Shown here one piece after another: positions 1 through 7,541 of a DNA stretch of 10,239 bases (position 1 is the stretch's first letter; each line of letters begins with the position of its first letter). The stretch spans positions 1 to 10,239 of the forward strand of contig DAHXPE010000194.1 of the NCBI GenBank assembly GCA_027364495.1. The letters are read 5' to 3'. The notes below the pieces were generated by a model. The model did no database searches. It was not told the DNA's origin and saw only the letters and a list, made by a program, of their open reading frames with translations. A program made the translations under genes and the position numbers. Source of the DNA: Candidatus Heimdallarchaeota archaeon (GTDB lineage: Archaea > Asgardarchaeota > Heimdallarchaeia > Hodarchaeales > LC-3).

Positions 1-80
1 CAATTTCTCAAAAGTATTATCAATCGATATTCAAAAATTGTGAAATGGAATTAAATCAGAATTAGGATTTGAAGTTTCTT
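1..80. other. Left-edge region without a supportable gene
   Basis: All three plus-strand frames are open from the window edge for only a short distance, closing at stops ending at 43, 54 and 65. One of them may be the last few codons of a gene lying to the left, but none is long enough to choose. The stretch is very AT-rich, and no convincing promoter stands out for the gene that follows. Confidence 0.4.
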
Positions 81-173
81 ATGTCAAAAGATTTTATGGA
101 TGAGCTTAATGCAAAAGTTGGTGGAGCTAAATCTGTTAAAAGGAGAATGGACTTTATTACCAGCGTATACTGA
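81..173 (+). other. Probable true N-terminus of the first gene, in another frame
   Basis: From ATG 81 a frame different from the main one encodes 30 residues beginning MSKDFMDELNAKVGGAK and stopping at TGA 171-173. Its composition (K, D, E, G and A; codons mostly ending in A or T) looks more like a real archaeal N-terminus than the overlapping start at 100, which is rich in L and W and uses more G-ending codons. Removing one A from the AAAA at 138-141 joins this stretch directly to KGEWTLLPAY in the main frame and gives a 354-residue protein. This could be a sequencing or assembly indel, a real inactivating frameshift, or less likely programmed +1 slippage near the TGA at 171. Confidence 0.5.
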
Positions 174-1146
174 ATTTAACTCGAAATACAGTTCTCAAAT
201 TCAAACTGGAAAAACAGCATCCCAATCACTTTGGATACCTTATGACCTTGTAAATAGTATAAATCAAATTAATGCAGAATTCCTTCAACGAGCTGAATCC
301 TTTACACAAACAGCACTTTTAACAGAAACCAAAGTGACCGAATCATTTAGAGATGCTATTTACACAGTTTTAGGAAATGCTAGAGATGCAATGACCTCAA
401 AGTTAAAGCTTCCTAACATCGAAACAGCAGGAGAATTGCCCAAAGATATTATTTTTGGAGAGAAGTTTCCTCTTGATTTGGTAATTAAAAATATTGGTGA
501 AGGAGGTGCAAAAAATGTTACAGTGGTTATAAACAAAATTGATGGATTAAACCAGGCTAATGGTTCTTATACAGTCTCCTTTGAATCATTAAATTTGAAT
601 TCTCAAAAAAAGGTTCATTTAGAATTTGTTTGTCCCAGTGGTGAAGGAAATAACGAAAGAAAATTTGATATCGCTGGACGACTGGAATATTTAGATATAA
701 TTAACAATCGTCGTCAAAATCCCATTGGCCCCTATACCATTATTGTTAGAGCATTTCGCAAAGCTGATGAACTTAAAGATTCCTTCGCAAAGGTCGAAAA
801 AACTGGTGTTGAGGTAATTAATAAATTCAATATCTATATCTCTTCAGATTCTGAATTGAAATTAAACGCACAGGCATTTATAGAATTTTACAAAAAACAA
901 AAGAATGAAATCAGCCAAAATATATCATCTGCGGAATTTGTCAAAGCTGAAACGGCAATAGCAATTTTAGATAAAATATTGATGGATATAGGATCAAATT
1001 CTGTTAATGTAATGTCCTCTTATGATGAATTAACAAAATCGCTTAATTCCTCTAAAAATATTATGTCAAACAATCTAAAAAATAGTAAAGATAGTATCAC
1101 TAAACTCGAAAAACAATTAACTGATTTGGAATCAAAATGGAAATAA
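100..1146 (+). CDS. Unknown cytoplasmic protein: Ig-like beta domain plus C-terminal coiled coil
   Basis: I do not recognise a named family. From the ATG at 100 the product is 348 residues. Residues about 44-101 look helical. Residues about 112-219 alternate short hydrophobic strands with turns and resemble the CARDB/COG1361 kind of Ig-like sandwich; the stretch around 127-145 (VIKNIGEGGAKNV) is typical of it. Residues about 220-348 are helical and charged, and roughly 303-346 have coiled-coil character. There is no signal peptide or membrane helix, so it is probably cytoplasmic, which is unusual for this kind of beta domain; a scaffold or adaptor role is a guess. The N-terminus is doubtful: reading from ATG 81 in another frame gives a more natural start that runs into this frame if one base is skipped near 138-171. 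The gene stands alone on its strand and converges with the flavoprotein gene. Confidence is high for a gene, low for function and start. Confidence 0.8.
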   Translation: MSLMQKLVELNLLKGEWTLLPAYTEFNSKYSSQIQTGKTASQSLWIPYDLVNSINQINAEFLQRAESFTQTALLTETKVTESFRDAIYTVLGNARDAMTSKLKLPNIETAGELPKDIIFGEKFPLDLVIKNIGEGGAKNVTVVINKIDGLNQANGSYTVSFESLNLNSQKKVHLEFVCPSGEGNNERKFDIAGRLEYLDIINNRRQNPIGPYTIIVRAFRKADELKDSFAKVEKTGVEVINKFNIYISSDSELKLNAQAFIEFYKKQKNEISQNISSAEFVKAETAIAILDKILMDIGSNSVNVMSSYDELTKSLNSSKNIMSNNLKNSKDSITKLEKQLTDLESKWK

Positions 1147-1160
1147 TTAAATCTCTTTAA

Positions 1161-1178
1161 TGCACCCTTTTTTTTTTT
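1161..1178 (+). terminator. T-tract terminator of the first gene
   Basis: An uninterrupted run of 11 T (1168-1178) starts about 22 bases after the TAA at 1144-1146. No stable hairpin precedes it, which fits archaeal termination, where a T-rich tract can suffice. It runs into the stop codon of the convergent flavoprotein gene, so the two 3' ends abut with almost no spacer. Confidence 0.6.
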
Positions 1179-2442
1179 AAAAAATCTGTTGTAGAAATCT
1201 GTATGTAAGTGCCGGAGAAGTTTGAATTCCGGTTAATAAAATAGAGGGTCTTATTGAGGTTATTCCAGCCCTCAATAAATCAAAGGTATGCAAATCTATA
1301 TCTTTAGTGTCTTTTAACGAATCGGCAAATGAGGAATTAATAATTGCTTTAAACAACTTATCCAAAGTTTTATCATCGAGGTTTCCAACAATTTTTCGAT
1401 AATATTCCATTCCTTTTAATTCTTTAAAGAACATTCTCTTCCATTCATTCTCATACATTTTCAAAGAATAATTTTTTGGATCATTTATATGTAAACCTGC
1501 AACAGAACCCGCAATTCTGCCACAATAACCACCTATATTTACCCCACCACCTGTAGTGGCCTTAGTTTGACCAGCTGTATCACCCACTGCAATGTATCCA
1601 TTAGCATAACTTTTTTTGATAGGGCCAGTAGCTGTAACTAAACCACCACGAACTTGTCTAATTTTTGCATTTTTCAGTTTTTTTGAAGCCACAGGATGTT
1701 TTAGCATGAATTTATCTAATAATTTTCTTATATTTGTGTTTTCTTTTTTCCAAGTTGCTAAACCAATTCTAACTGAGCCTCCATAAGTTGGAATTATCCA
1801 AGCAAAAAATCCTGGTGCCCAATTACTTCCATGATACAATTCAACATAATTTCTTGGAAAATCCTCAACATTATCTAATTCATACTGCATAGCTGGCAGT
1901 CTCCAGTTTGGGTCTGGAGGTACTAGACCAGATTGAGGAACAAACCTGGCCAAAGAACCAGATGCATCAATAACGACTTTACTTTTTATTTCATAACTTG
2001 TACCATTTTTCGGTTTTACTTTAACTCCCTGTACACCGTCTTTTGAAACAAGTAGGCCAGTAACTCTTGAATTAAATCTTCCTTCTACACCTATTTCTTC
2101 ATTAGCATATCTAAATAAGGCTCTATCTAATTCATTTCTTTTAAAAACACTTATTTCAGAATTCTTAGATCTTTTAATAGTCAATTTAGCATTTGAAGGG
2201 GAAAAGAAATTAACTGAATTAACTGAATTTTCAATAATTGACTTGGGATAAGGTACATTAAGTTTTGATAGTCCTTTAATTGTAATTAAACCACTACAAT
2301 GGTTTGGGTCTCCAACTACGGGATCATTTTCAAGTAAAAGGACATTAGCACCTTTTTTAGTCGCTTCTATTGCAGACATTGTCCCAGAGGGTCCTGATCC
2401 GATTACTATAACATCTTTAAACTCTACCATAATAATATTCAC
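1177..2442 (-). CDS. Geranylgeranyl-reductase-family FAD-dependent oxidoreductase
   Basis: A 421-residue flavoprotein of the group that includes archaeal geranylgeranyl reductases, which hydrogenate the double bonds of isoprenoid lipid chains. Residues 11-39 form an N-terminal Rossmann FAD site with the dinucleotide motif GSGPSG (15-20) and an acidic residue ending the second strand. A loop GDPNHCSGLI (44-53) carries the cysteine typical of the family. RNELDRALF (102-110) is the usual flavin-side motif. FFAWIIPTYGGSVRIG (212-227) matches the family's aromatic-W-x-x-P...G signature, and GYIAVGDTAG (282-291) is the second FAD motif. The length is normal. The listed start is a GTG; an in-frame ATG at 2430 begins four codons later (MVEFKDVIVIG) and is at least as likely, since family members usually start just before the first strand. 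The BshC-like gene lies 11-23 bases upstream, suggesting one transcript. Exact substrate is unproven: lipid reduction is the default, but related enzymes act on other substrates. Confidence 0.9.
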   Translation of the reverse strand: MNIIMVEFKDVIVIGSGPSGTMSAIEATKKGANVLLLENDPVVGDPNHCSGLITIKGLSKLNVPYPKSIIENSVNSVNFFSPSNAKLTIKRSKNSEISVFKRNELDRALFRYANEEIGVEGRFNSRVTGLLVSKDGVQGVKVKPKNGTSYEIKSKVVIDASGSLARFVPQSGLVPPDPNWRLPAMQYELDNVEDFPRNYVELYHGSNWAPGFFAWIIPTYGGSVRIGLATWKKENTNIRKLLDKFMLKHPVASKKLKNAKIRQVRGGLVTATGPIKKSYANGYIAVGDTAGQTKATTGGGVNIGGYCGRIAGSVAGLHINDPKNYSLKMYENEWKRMFFKELKGMEYYRKIVGNLDDKTLDKLFKAIINSSFADSLKDTKDIDLHTFDLLRAGITSIRPSILLTGIQTSPALTYRFLQQIF

Positions 2443-2453
2443 ATTAATAATTA

Positions 2454-4202
2454 TTAATTATATCTACCAACAGATAGCCAAAAGGTGGGAGCAATAGGTA
2501 ACTCAGATTTTAATCGTCTAGAATAAAAACCATATAAATCCTTTACACCGGTTAAAATTGATAAATCAATCCAATTCCATGAGACTTCTTGAATGGTTTT
2601 CTCAGGTTGAAAACTACCATAATTATGACTTAAATATAATTGAACTGTCTCTAATTGTTTAAGTAATTGCTTATTTTTATTATTCTTTAGAGCTGTCTTA
2701 TACTCCTCCTCTTTCGCTTGAAAAGATTTTAAGTTTTCTTCTAGGAGTTCCTTAGTTGCAATAATAGTCGTCTTTGCGTCGTTAAAATTATCAGCCTTTG
2801 CTGTTTTTGACATTAATTTGAAGGTTTCCGGATTTTGAAGAGGTGTTAAATTATCGAAATTAATCTCAGAAGAAATTTTTTCAGACCAAGGAGTGTTATA
2901 ATAAATTCTTGGATTTTTCATTATGATTGGTGTTAAATAATTCATTTTTTTCATGAAAGGAATTATTTGAGCATGATATGTTGTTTCACCACCACCTGTA
3001 ATTCTCATAATAGCTTTTAATAATCTATTAATAATGATAGACCTTGATTCAACCCTAGGTGAAAGATATTGGTAATGTTCAGAGAGATCTGGATTATTTA
3101 TGTTATATTCTATAATAATCTCTCTTTCACAAGTTGGACATTTTCCAATCAAAGTCGCATCTTTACTTTCTAATTTTATTCTACTCCGGTAAATGCAATG
3201 AGGACATTCATAGAAAAACGGAATTTCGTTTTCTTCGCGAAGAGGAAGGCCAGGTTTATAACCAGCTTCAGTAATTTTATCATGATATTCGTTAATTGTC
3301 TTAATAAAGGATATTCTATTTTCTTCTTTTAATAAGTCTTCTAAATAGGGCAACAACAATTTTCTAAGCCTCAAATCAGAAGCCTTTAAGATGAATATAG
3401 GTGCATTGTTTTTTAAAATAAACATTTTCGCCCAAAAATCTGAAATCCAATCACTGAATGTATTACTTTTTAAAAATGATTCATATAACAAATCTAAAGA
3501 GGATTCTAATCGTTCTTCCAATAAAGGTCGAAATTCACTCTTTATTTTTACAAATCTAAATAATTCTCTATAATTTGACCGAATCTTGTCAAATTGATCA
3601 ATTAATTTATCTTCAGGATAAAGTGGTAAATAAGCCATTGGTGTAGAATTATAATTAGAATCGTATTCAAACTTCAATTCTAATCCAGTGAAAGATTGGA
3701 ATTGAGGAAATCTGGTAATAGTTAATTCGTTTTGTACTTGATCATGATCGCCAATGAATAGAAAAGGATACGCTTGTAGATTACTTTGAGTTGCTAAATA
3801 TTTACTTAATCCAATTGCAAAAGATATTTTATTGAAGACAAAAGAACTTCCACCAAAAAATAATGGTTGATGGCCAATTTCAAAAGTTGGGTCATTTCCG
3901 GACCAATTAGTTAATTTTTCCTTTATTGGAGAGGTAAAAGTTCCAAATGAAATTAAATTTGATTTTATAATATTTTTTAATTCTGAAAGAGTAGTATCAT
4001 CGATTGGAGTTCTAAATTTAAGTTTTTCACTAATTAAAACTGGAAGATCACCAATTTTTTGAGGCAAATGATCCCATAATTCAGTTGAAAAATTGCTTTG
4101 ATACGCTTGGTGATAAATATGCTCTTCATATAGGTTTAGTAGACTTTTTGACATCTCAATTGCTTGGAAATTTTTTTGTTTTAAAATAACCCGATATTTC
4201 AA
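2454..4202 (-). CDS. bshC: BshC-family protein (putative cysteine-adding enzyme) with inserted zinc ribbon
   Basis: Length and ordered motifs match BshC, which in Bacillota joins cysteine to glucosaminyl malate in the last step of bacillithiol synthesis. Matching blocks are GHQPLFFGG (110-118), equivalent to the family's GGQQAGLLTG; FIGDHDQVQNEL (149-160), equivalent to WVAGEDHDLDEIN; EAGYKPG (312-318); SPRVESRSI (381-389), equivalent to the conserved TRPL region; and ITGGGETTYHAQI (401-413), equivalent to AGPGEINYWGEL. A helical coiled-coil region follows (about 484-525), as in BshC. Unusually, residues about 331-366 form a zinc ribbon with CPHC (333-336) and CPTC (355-358), where bacterial members have a short beta insert without cysteines. 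No BshA or BshB partner is in the window, so bacillithiol itself is not implied; another sugar-thiol or amino-acid ligation is possible. The listed start is TTG; ATG at 4154 (MSKSLLNLYEE, 566 residues) is a strong alternative because a TATA-like box lies about 50 bases before it. The symbol denotes family only. Confidence 0.85.
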   Translation of the reverse strand: MKYRVILKQKNFQAIEMSKSLLNLYEEHIYHQAYQSNFSTELWDHLPQKIGDLPVLISEKLKFRTPIDDTTLSELKNIIKSNLISFGTFTSPIKEKLTNWSGNDPTFEIGHQPLFFGGSSFVFNKISFAIGLSKYLATQSNLQAYPFLFIGDHDQVQNELTITRFPQFQSFTGLELKFEYDSNYNSTPMAYLPLYPEDKLIDQFDKIRSNYRELFRFVKIKSEFRPLLEERLESSLDLLYESFLKSNTFSDWISDFWAKMFILKNNAPIFILKASDLRLRKLLLPYLEDLLKEENRISFIKTINEYHDKITEAGYKPGLPLREENEIPFFYECPHCIYRSRIKLESKDATLIGKCPTCEREIIIEYNINNPDLSEHYQYLSPRVESRSIIINRLLKAIMRITGGGETTYHAQIIPFMKKMNYLTPIIMKNPRIYYNTPWSEKISSEINFDNLTPLQNPETFKLMSKTAKADNFNDAKTTIIATKELLEENLKSFQAKEEEYKTALKNNKNKQLLKQLETVQLYLSHNYGSFQPEKTIQEVSWNWIDLSILTGVKDLYGFYSRRLKSELPIAPTFWLSVGRYN

Positions 4203-4231
4203 ATATAAAATTGAAATTTATTGATTTCAAT
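4201..4231 (-). terminator. Hairpin plus T-rich tract after the surface-protein gene
   Basis: A perfect 8-bp inverted repeat (ATTGAAAT 4210-4217 and ATTTCAAT 4224-4231) with a 6-base loop begins inside the stop codon of the large surface-protein gene. On the minus strand it is followed at once by TTTATATTT. It fills nearly all of the 28-base gap to the BshC-like gene and resembles an intrinsic terminator, probably making that gene and the flavoprotein gene a separate transcription unit. The stem is all A-T but for one G-C pair, so it is weak. Confidence 0.45.
4203..4210 (-). promoter_or_regulatory. Candidate TATA box for the BshC-like gene
   Basis: Read on the minus strand, this is TTTTATAT, close to the archaeal TATA consensus. 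Initiation about 25-27 bases downstream would fall near 4180, giving a leader of about 26 bases to the ATG at 4154. It would then support that ATG over the TTG at 4202, which directly abuts the box. In so AT-rich a sequence a chance match is quite possible. Confidence 0.35.
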
Positions 4232-7200
4232 TATTTTTTTCTTCTAACTGAATAAGCAACAATGGTAAGAATAACAGCTACGGAAACAGTTCCTAAACCA
4301 ATGAAATTTTCTATTGGAATTGCTCCATTACTTGATATAGGATTTATTTTAAGACTGAAAGATCCAAAAGTTACATTTGTATTTAATGCACCTATTGCAA
4401 CATAATATTGTCCAATATCTAAAGTATTAACTGGTATCTGTAACTGATAGGAACTATTAGTTTCCAGAGATGTAACCGACGGAAGAGATGACACAGTTTC
4501 ATTTGTCTTGCCGTTTTTATTTGTCAACAAAGAGGCATTTAATTTTAGTCCACTTACAAATTGATTGTTATCCACTGAGCGTATCTTAAACGAAACCAGC
4601 ATGGTAGTATATTGATTTTTTGTGATAACAGGTGAACCAATTACAAAATTAATAGAATTATTTTCTAAATTGAGATGTGCTTTCTTTAAAATAAATGCTT
4701 CATTAAAAGCAATGGTATTATTTTTAGAATCCAAATAATAAATTAAATTATAATTGTTTGTGGAAGCATATTTAATTTTTAGGTTTAAAGTAACACCAAC
4801 ATTGCTTAAAATGTTGATATTTGGATTTATTTCTCCATAAACACTTATTATTGAATTATTTAATGTTGTTACAGATAGTTCTTGGAAAACTTGATTAAGT
4901 GAGGTGCTATTAAATAAAGTTGCAGTTAGATCAAAGGTTGAATTTTTTACTTGATAAAATGGTGAATTTTGATATTTAACACCGATTATTGCTGTAAGGT
5001 TGAGAAAATCACCACTAAAAATTGTTGTATTATCTGATCGACTAGAGAGAGGGCTAATTTGATAAATTTTAATTATTGGTAAACCTTGATAGGTAAGCAA
5101 CGATAAAGTTGAATTTGCAATATTCATAGGTATACTCGAATTCGTAATTGTCGAATTCCATTGTAAATCAATAGAAACGTTATATGCCCCCATAAATAAT
5201 CCAACAGGAACCTTCTCAGTGCTGTTTACTATAAAATTGTTTCCACTATCAAATACCAAGTTAGCACTAAACAAATTTTGCTGAGTTTTGGCCTCATAGA
5301 ATTTGGCAGTGATATTGGAAATGTCAGGGTTGATATAGCCATTTTGGTAAGCAATCTTAAATCCTATGCCAAAATTTGAATCAGGATATAAATTGTAACT
5401 GTTAGAACTAGTTATAGCTAAAAGATAAACACTTGTAGATACGGTAAAAACCTGTTCGGTGTAGAAAAGCGCAGTATTATTACTGTAAGTGAGATTCATC
5501 ATATAATCTCCAAGAATCGCATTTTTAGGAAGTGTGAAGTTATAATCATAGGTACTAAGTGACATAGTCAAATTAAAGGTGTATGATGAATTAAATTGTT
5601 GGGTAGTTCCATTAGGATATACCAGTGAAACGGATACACTACCAAGACTATTATATGAAATATGAGCCGCCTGCACAGTTTTGTTATCAAAATTAATTAT
5701 GCCTTTTACTAAAGCACCTGGTTGTAAAGAAACAGAAGAAGTAATACCATTAATGGAACTGGTTATGGGAAATCGAACAATAATTTGACTATGATAAACG
5801 TTTTGAATGACTGGAATGATTGAAAAATTTCTTAATGAATAATATGCAGTTAAGGCATGAGGACCAAGACCAAAATTAAGACTATTATTATAATTAATCA
5901 AGAAATTATACAATGAACCAGTAGTTGTATAATCAGTCGAGTTATAGCTGGAATAGATTCCTTGAATTTGAACGGTAATATTTTGATCATCTGAATAATT
6001 TTTATAATTCAAAACATAAATTTGAGCAGTAAAAGTTGTATTCTGACCGACTAAAATTTCGTTTTTTAATCTATTAATGTTATTACTAGAGCTATATTCG
6101 GTTTCAAAAGAAAATTGACTATTATTGGATAAATAACCAGTTGCGTAGAGTCCAAGAATTGCATAATAAGTGTGGCTTAGTGTGACTCCACTGAACTGGC
6201 TTAAGGAAGATTGTGTGCTATTATTGTAAGAAAATCCTCCAACATCTTTGGTAAAAGCTGTTCCATTATATTGAGAATTAATAATAAATTGAATTGCTGA
6301 AGTAACATTAACGGAATTTAATTTGTTTAACATGTAAAGAGTCGAAAGAGCACTTCCAGTATCATCAACATTTGCAACACCGTTAGATGAGTGAATAGCA
6401 CCATTGAATACGCCGCTTTTATCTTGATTTGAATTAACAAATTGTGGAAAACCAGAAGCAACTTCAGACCATAATTGTTGGCTGGTTTGACCTAAATCAT
6501 ACAGAATAGTAATGGACTGAAAAGTGGTTTCGAAAACGGAGAGATCTGGATCGTTGGTATTACTGAAGTAATGGCCCTGAGAATTCCACATTGATTGTAA
6601 AAAGGCATAGATTTTAGTTATTTGATCCGGACTGAATGTATAACCAAGAGCTTTGAGTGCTTGAACAGCATAATAAGTTGATTGAATAGATGCTGTAATA
6701 TTAGTTTGGAAATCTTCTCTAAATCCACCAATTGTTGATGTATTATAATATTTGGAATTTAGGTAACTAATAGCACCAGGTCTCAGTAATTCATAATTGT
6801 ATACTGAATCGAGTAATACAGTAGATTCCACAGCACCATAAGTACCAACAATAGAAGCACTTGAGCTATCTTTATAGAGTTTAAACCCTTTGTTATTTAC
6901 TTGATCAAAATTGTTAATAATACCTGTTTTATTGACATCTGGAATAATATAATTAGTAAATCCGAGCATTTTAAGAATAGCGAGTCCTTTTGCTACCGTT
7001 ACTGTCGTATCCATGTAATCTTTATATGAATCAATAAAAGAATTAGGAACTTGATTGGCTGAAAATTTTAAATAATTAAATAAATCGCTCAATGATAAGT
7101 TACGGAGATTGGTAGATGGAGTTGTAGCAGTGGTTAACTGATTTTGAGATAAAACTTTTTGTTTATTCGAATTAGAAAGGCTATTTTGGCTAGAACTACT

Positions 7201-7305
7201 ATCAGTTTGTTCATTATGTGTCGATTCCGAAGTTGAGAAGGACTGCATAGAAAATATCGCTATCAATAATAAAACTAAAACTAAATTGGACCGATTGTTA
7301 CGCAA
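4231..7305 (-). CDS. Large secreted membrane-anchored protein: alpha/alpha toroid plus Ig-like domains
   Basis: A 1024-residue protein built for the outside of the cell. Residues 8-25 are a hydrophobic signal-peptide core after a basic MRNNR start, followed by an S/T/N/Q-rich spacer to about 65. Residues about 70-392 repeat paired helices separated by glycine-rich turns: GGF at 193-195, SIQSTYYAVQALKALGY at 206-222, DDTGSALSTLYMLNKL at 314-329, GGFSY at 356-360, SHTYYAILGLYATGY at 377-391. This is the prenyltransferase/squalene-cyclase-type alpha/alpha toroid; I see no catalytic DxDD-type motif, so it is probably a binding or structural fold. Residues about 400-990 are beta-rich Ig-like modules. 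A membrane helix (about 1001-1020) and RRKK end the protein, placing the bulk outside. More than 30 N-x-S/T sequons suggest heavy N-glycosylation. The start is TTG, supported by GGAGAG seven bases upstream; the next ATG would remove the signal peptide. Function is unknown: S-layer or adhesion protein, or glycosylation-complex subunit by analogy with ribophorin II. Confidence 0.85.
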   Translation of the reverse strand: MRNNRSNLVLVLLLIAIFSMQSFSTSESTHNEQTDSSSSQNSLSNSNKQKVLSQNQLTTATTPSTNLRNLSLSDLFNYLKFSANQVPNSFIDSYKDYMDTTVTVAKGLAILKMLGFTNYIIPDVNKTGIINNFDQVNNKGFKLYKDSSSASIVGTYGAVESTVLLDSVYNYELLRPGAISYLNSKYYNTSTIGGFREDFQTNITASIQSTYYAVQALKALGYTFSPDQITKIYAFLQSMWNSQGHYFSNTNDPDLSVFETTFQSITILYDLGQTSQQLWSEVASGFPQFVNSNQDKSGVFNGAIHSSNGVANVDDTGSALSTLYMLNKLNSVNVTSAIQFIINSQYNGTAFTKDVGGFSYNNSTQSSLSQFSGVTLSHTYYAILGLYATGYLSNNSQFSFETEYSSSNNINRLKNEILVGQNTTFTAQIYVLNYKNYSDDQNITVQIQGIYSSYNSTDYTTTGSLYNFLINYNNSLNFGLGPHALTAYYSLRNFSIIPVIQNVYHSQIIVRFPITSSINGITSSVSLQPGALVKGIINFDNKTVQAAHISYNSLGSVSVSLVYPNGTTQQFNSSYTFNLTMSLSTYDYNFTLPKNAILGDYMMNLTYSNNTALFYTEQVFTVSTSVYLLAITSSNSYNLYPDSNFGIGFKIAYQNGYINPDISNITAKFYEAKTQQNLFSANLVFDSGNNFIVNSTEKVPVGLFMGAYNVSIDLQWNSTITNSSIPMNIANSTLSLLTYQGLPIIKIYQISPLSSRSDNTTIFSGDFLNLTAIIGVKYQNSPFYQVKNSTFDLTATLFNSTSLNQVFQELSVTTLNNSIISVYGEINPNINILSNVGVTLNLKIKYASTNNYNLIYYLDSKNNTIAFNEAFILKKAHLNLENNSINFVIGSPVITKNQYTTMLVSFKIRSVDNNQFVSGLKLNASLLTNKNGKTNETVSSLPSVTSLETNSSYQLQIPVNTLDIGQYYVAIGALNTNVTFGSFSLKINPISSNGAIPIENFIGLGTVSVAVILTIVAYSVRRKK

Positions 7306-7312
7306 GATGTTG

Positions 7313-7318
7313 CTCTCC
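7313..7318 (-). promoter_or_regulatory. Shine-Dalgarno site deciding a TTG start
   Basis: On the minus strand GGAGAG sits seven bases before the TTG at 7305. It supports that unusual start codon and the full signal peptide. It is the only clear ribosome-binding site among the genes of this window. Confidence 0.65.
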
Positions 7319-7351
7319 GAAAATGAGTCGATGTTTTCGTTATAATAAATC

Positions 7352-7359
7352 TAAATAAA
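7352..7359 (-). promoter_or_regulatory. Candidate TATA box for the surface-protein gene
   Basis: On the minus strand this reads TTTATTTA. Initiation about 26 bases downstream would give a leader of roughly 24 bases containing the GGAGAG site. A second AT-rich candidate lies at 7341-7349 but would put initiation almost on the ribosome-binding site. Base composition makes chance matches common. Confidence 0.3.
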
Positions 7360-7490
7360 TTATGGTAATAACCTAATTTTTATTTAATTGATAATTTACT
7401 TTTTTATTTTTCAATCTAAATTGATTATCATTTTTAAATCACTTCGATATTAAATAGAATGAGGATAACCCATATATGAGGGAAAAGAAT

Positions 7491-7514
7491 AATTTATGCA
7501 AAAAGGAATAATTT
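7491..7514. repeat. 24-base direct repeat, copy 1
   Basis: Starts AATTTATGCAAAAAGG and ends AATAATTT; identical to copy 2 at 7542-7565, with 27 bases between the copies (period 51). The ends are imperfectly inverted relative to each other. It is preceded by GAATAATTTATG-like sequence that recurs after copy 2. Position about 125 bases before the regulator gene suggests a binding site, perhaps for the regulator itself. Confidence 0.75.
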
Positions 7515-7541
7515 TTTAGTTAAAACTGAACCAATTCACTC

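Noticed and set aside
3391..3573. 60-codon plus-strand frame inside the BshC-like gene
   Set aside because: Lies antisense within a well-supported gene and has no independent coding signal.
4231..7305. Active terpene cyclase or prenyltransferase from the toroid repeats
   Set aside because: No DxDD or zinc-ligand pattern is visible, and the domain is fused to extracellular beta modules and a surface anchor.
7471..7478. CATATATG palindrome flanked by CC and AGG as an operator
   Set aside because: Eight-base AT palindromes are expected by chance here; kept only as a note on the spacer.
7475..7510. Short open frames in the divergent spacer, including MREKNNLCKKE and MQKGIIF from the repeat
   Set aside because: Too short, no ribosome-binding site, and composition typical of random AT-rich DNA.
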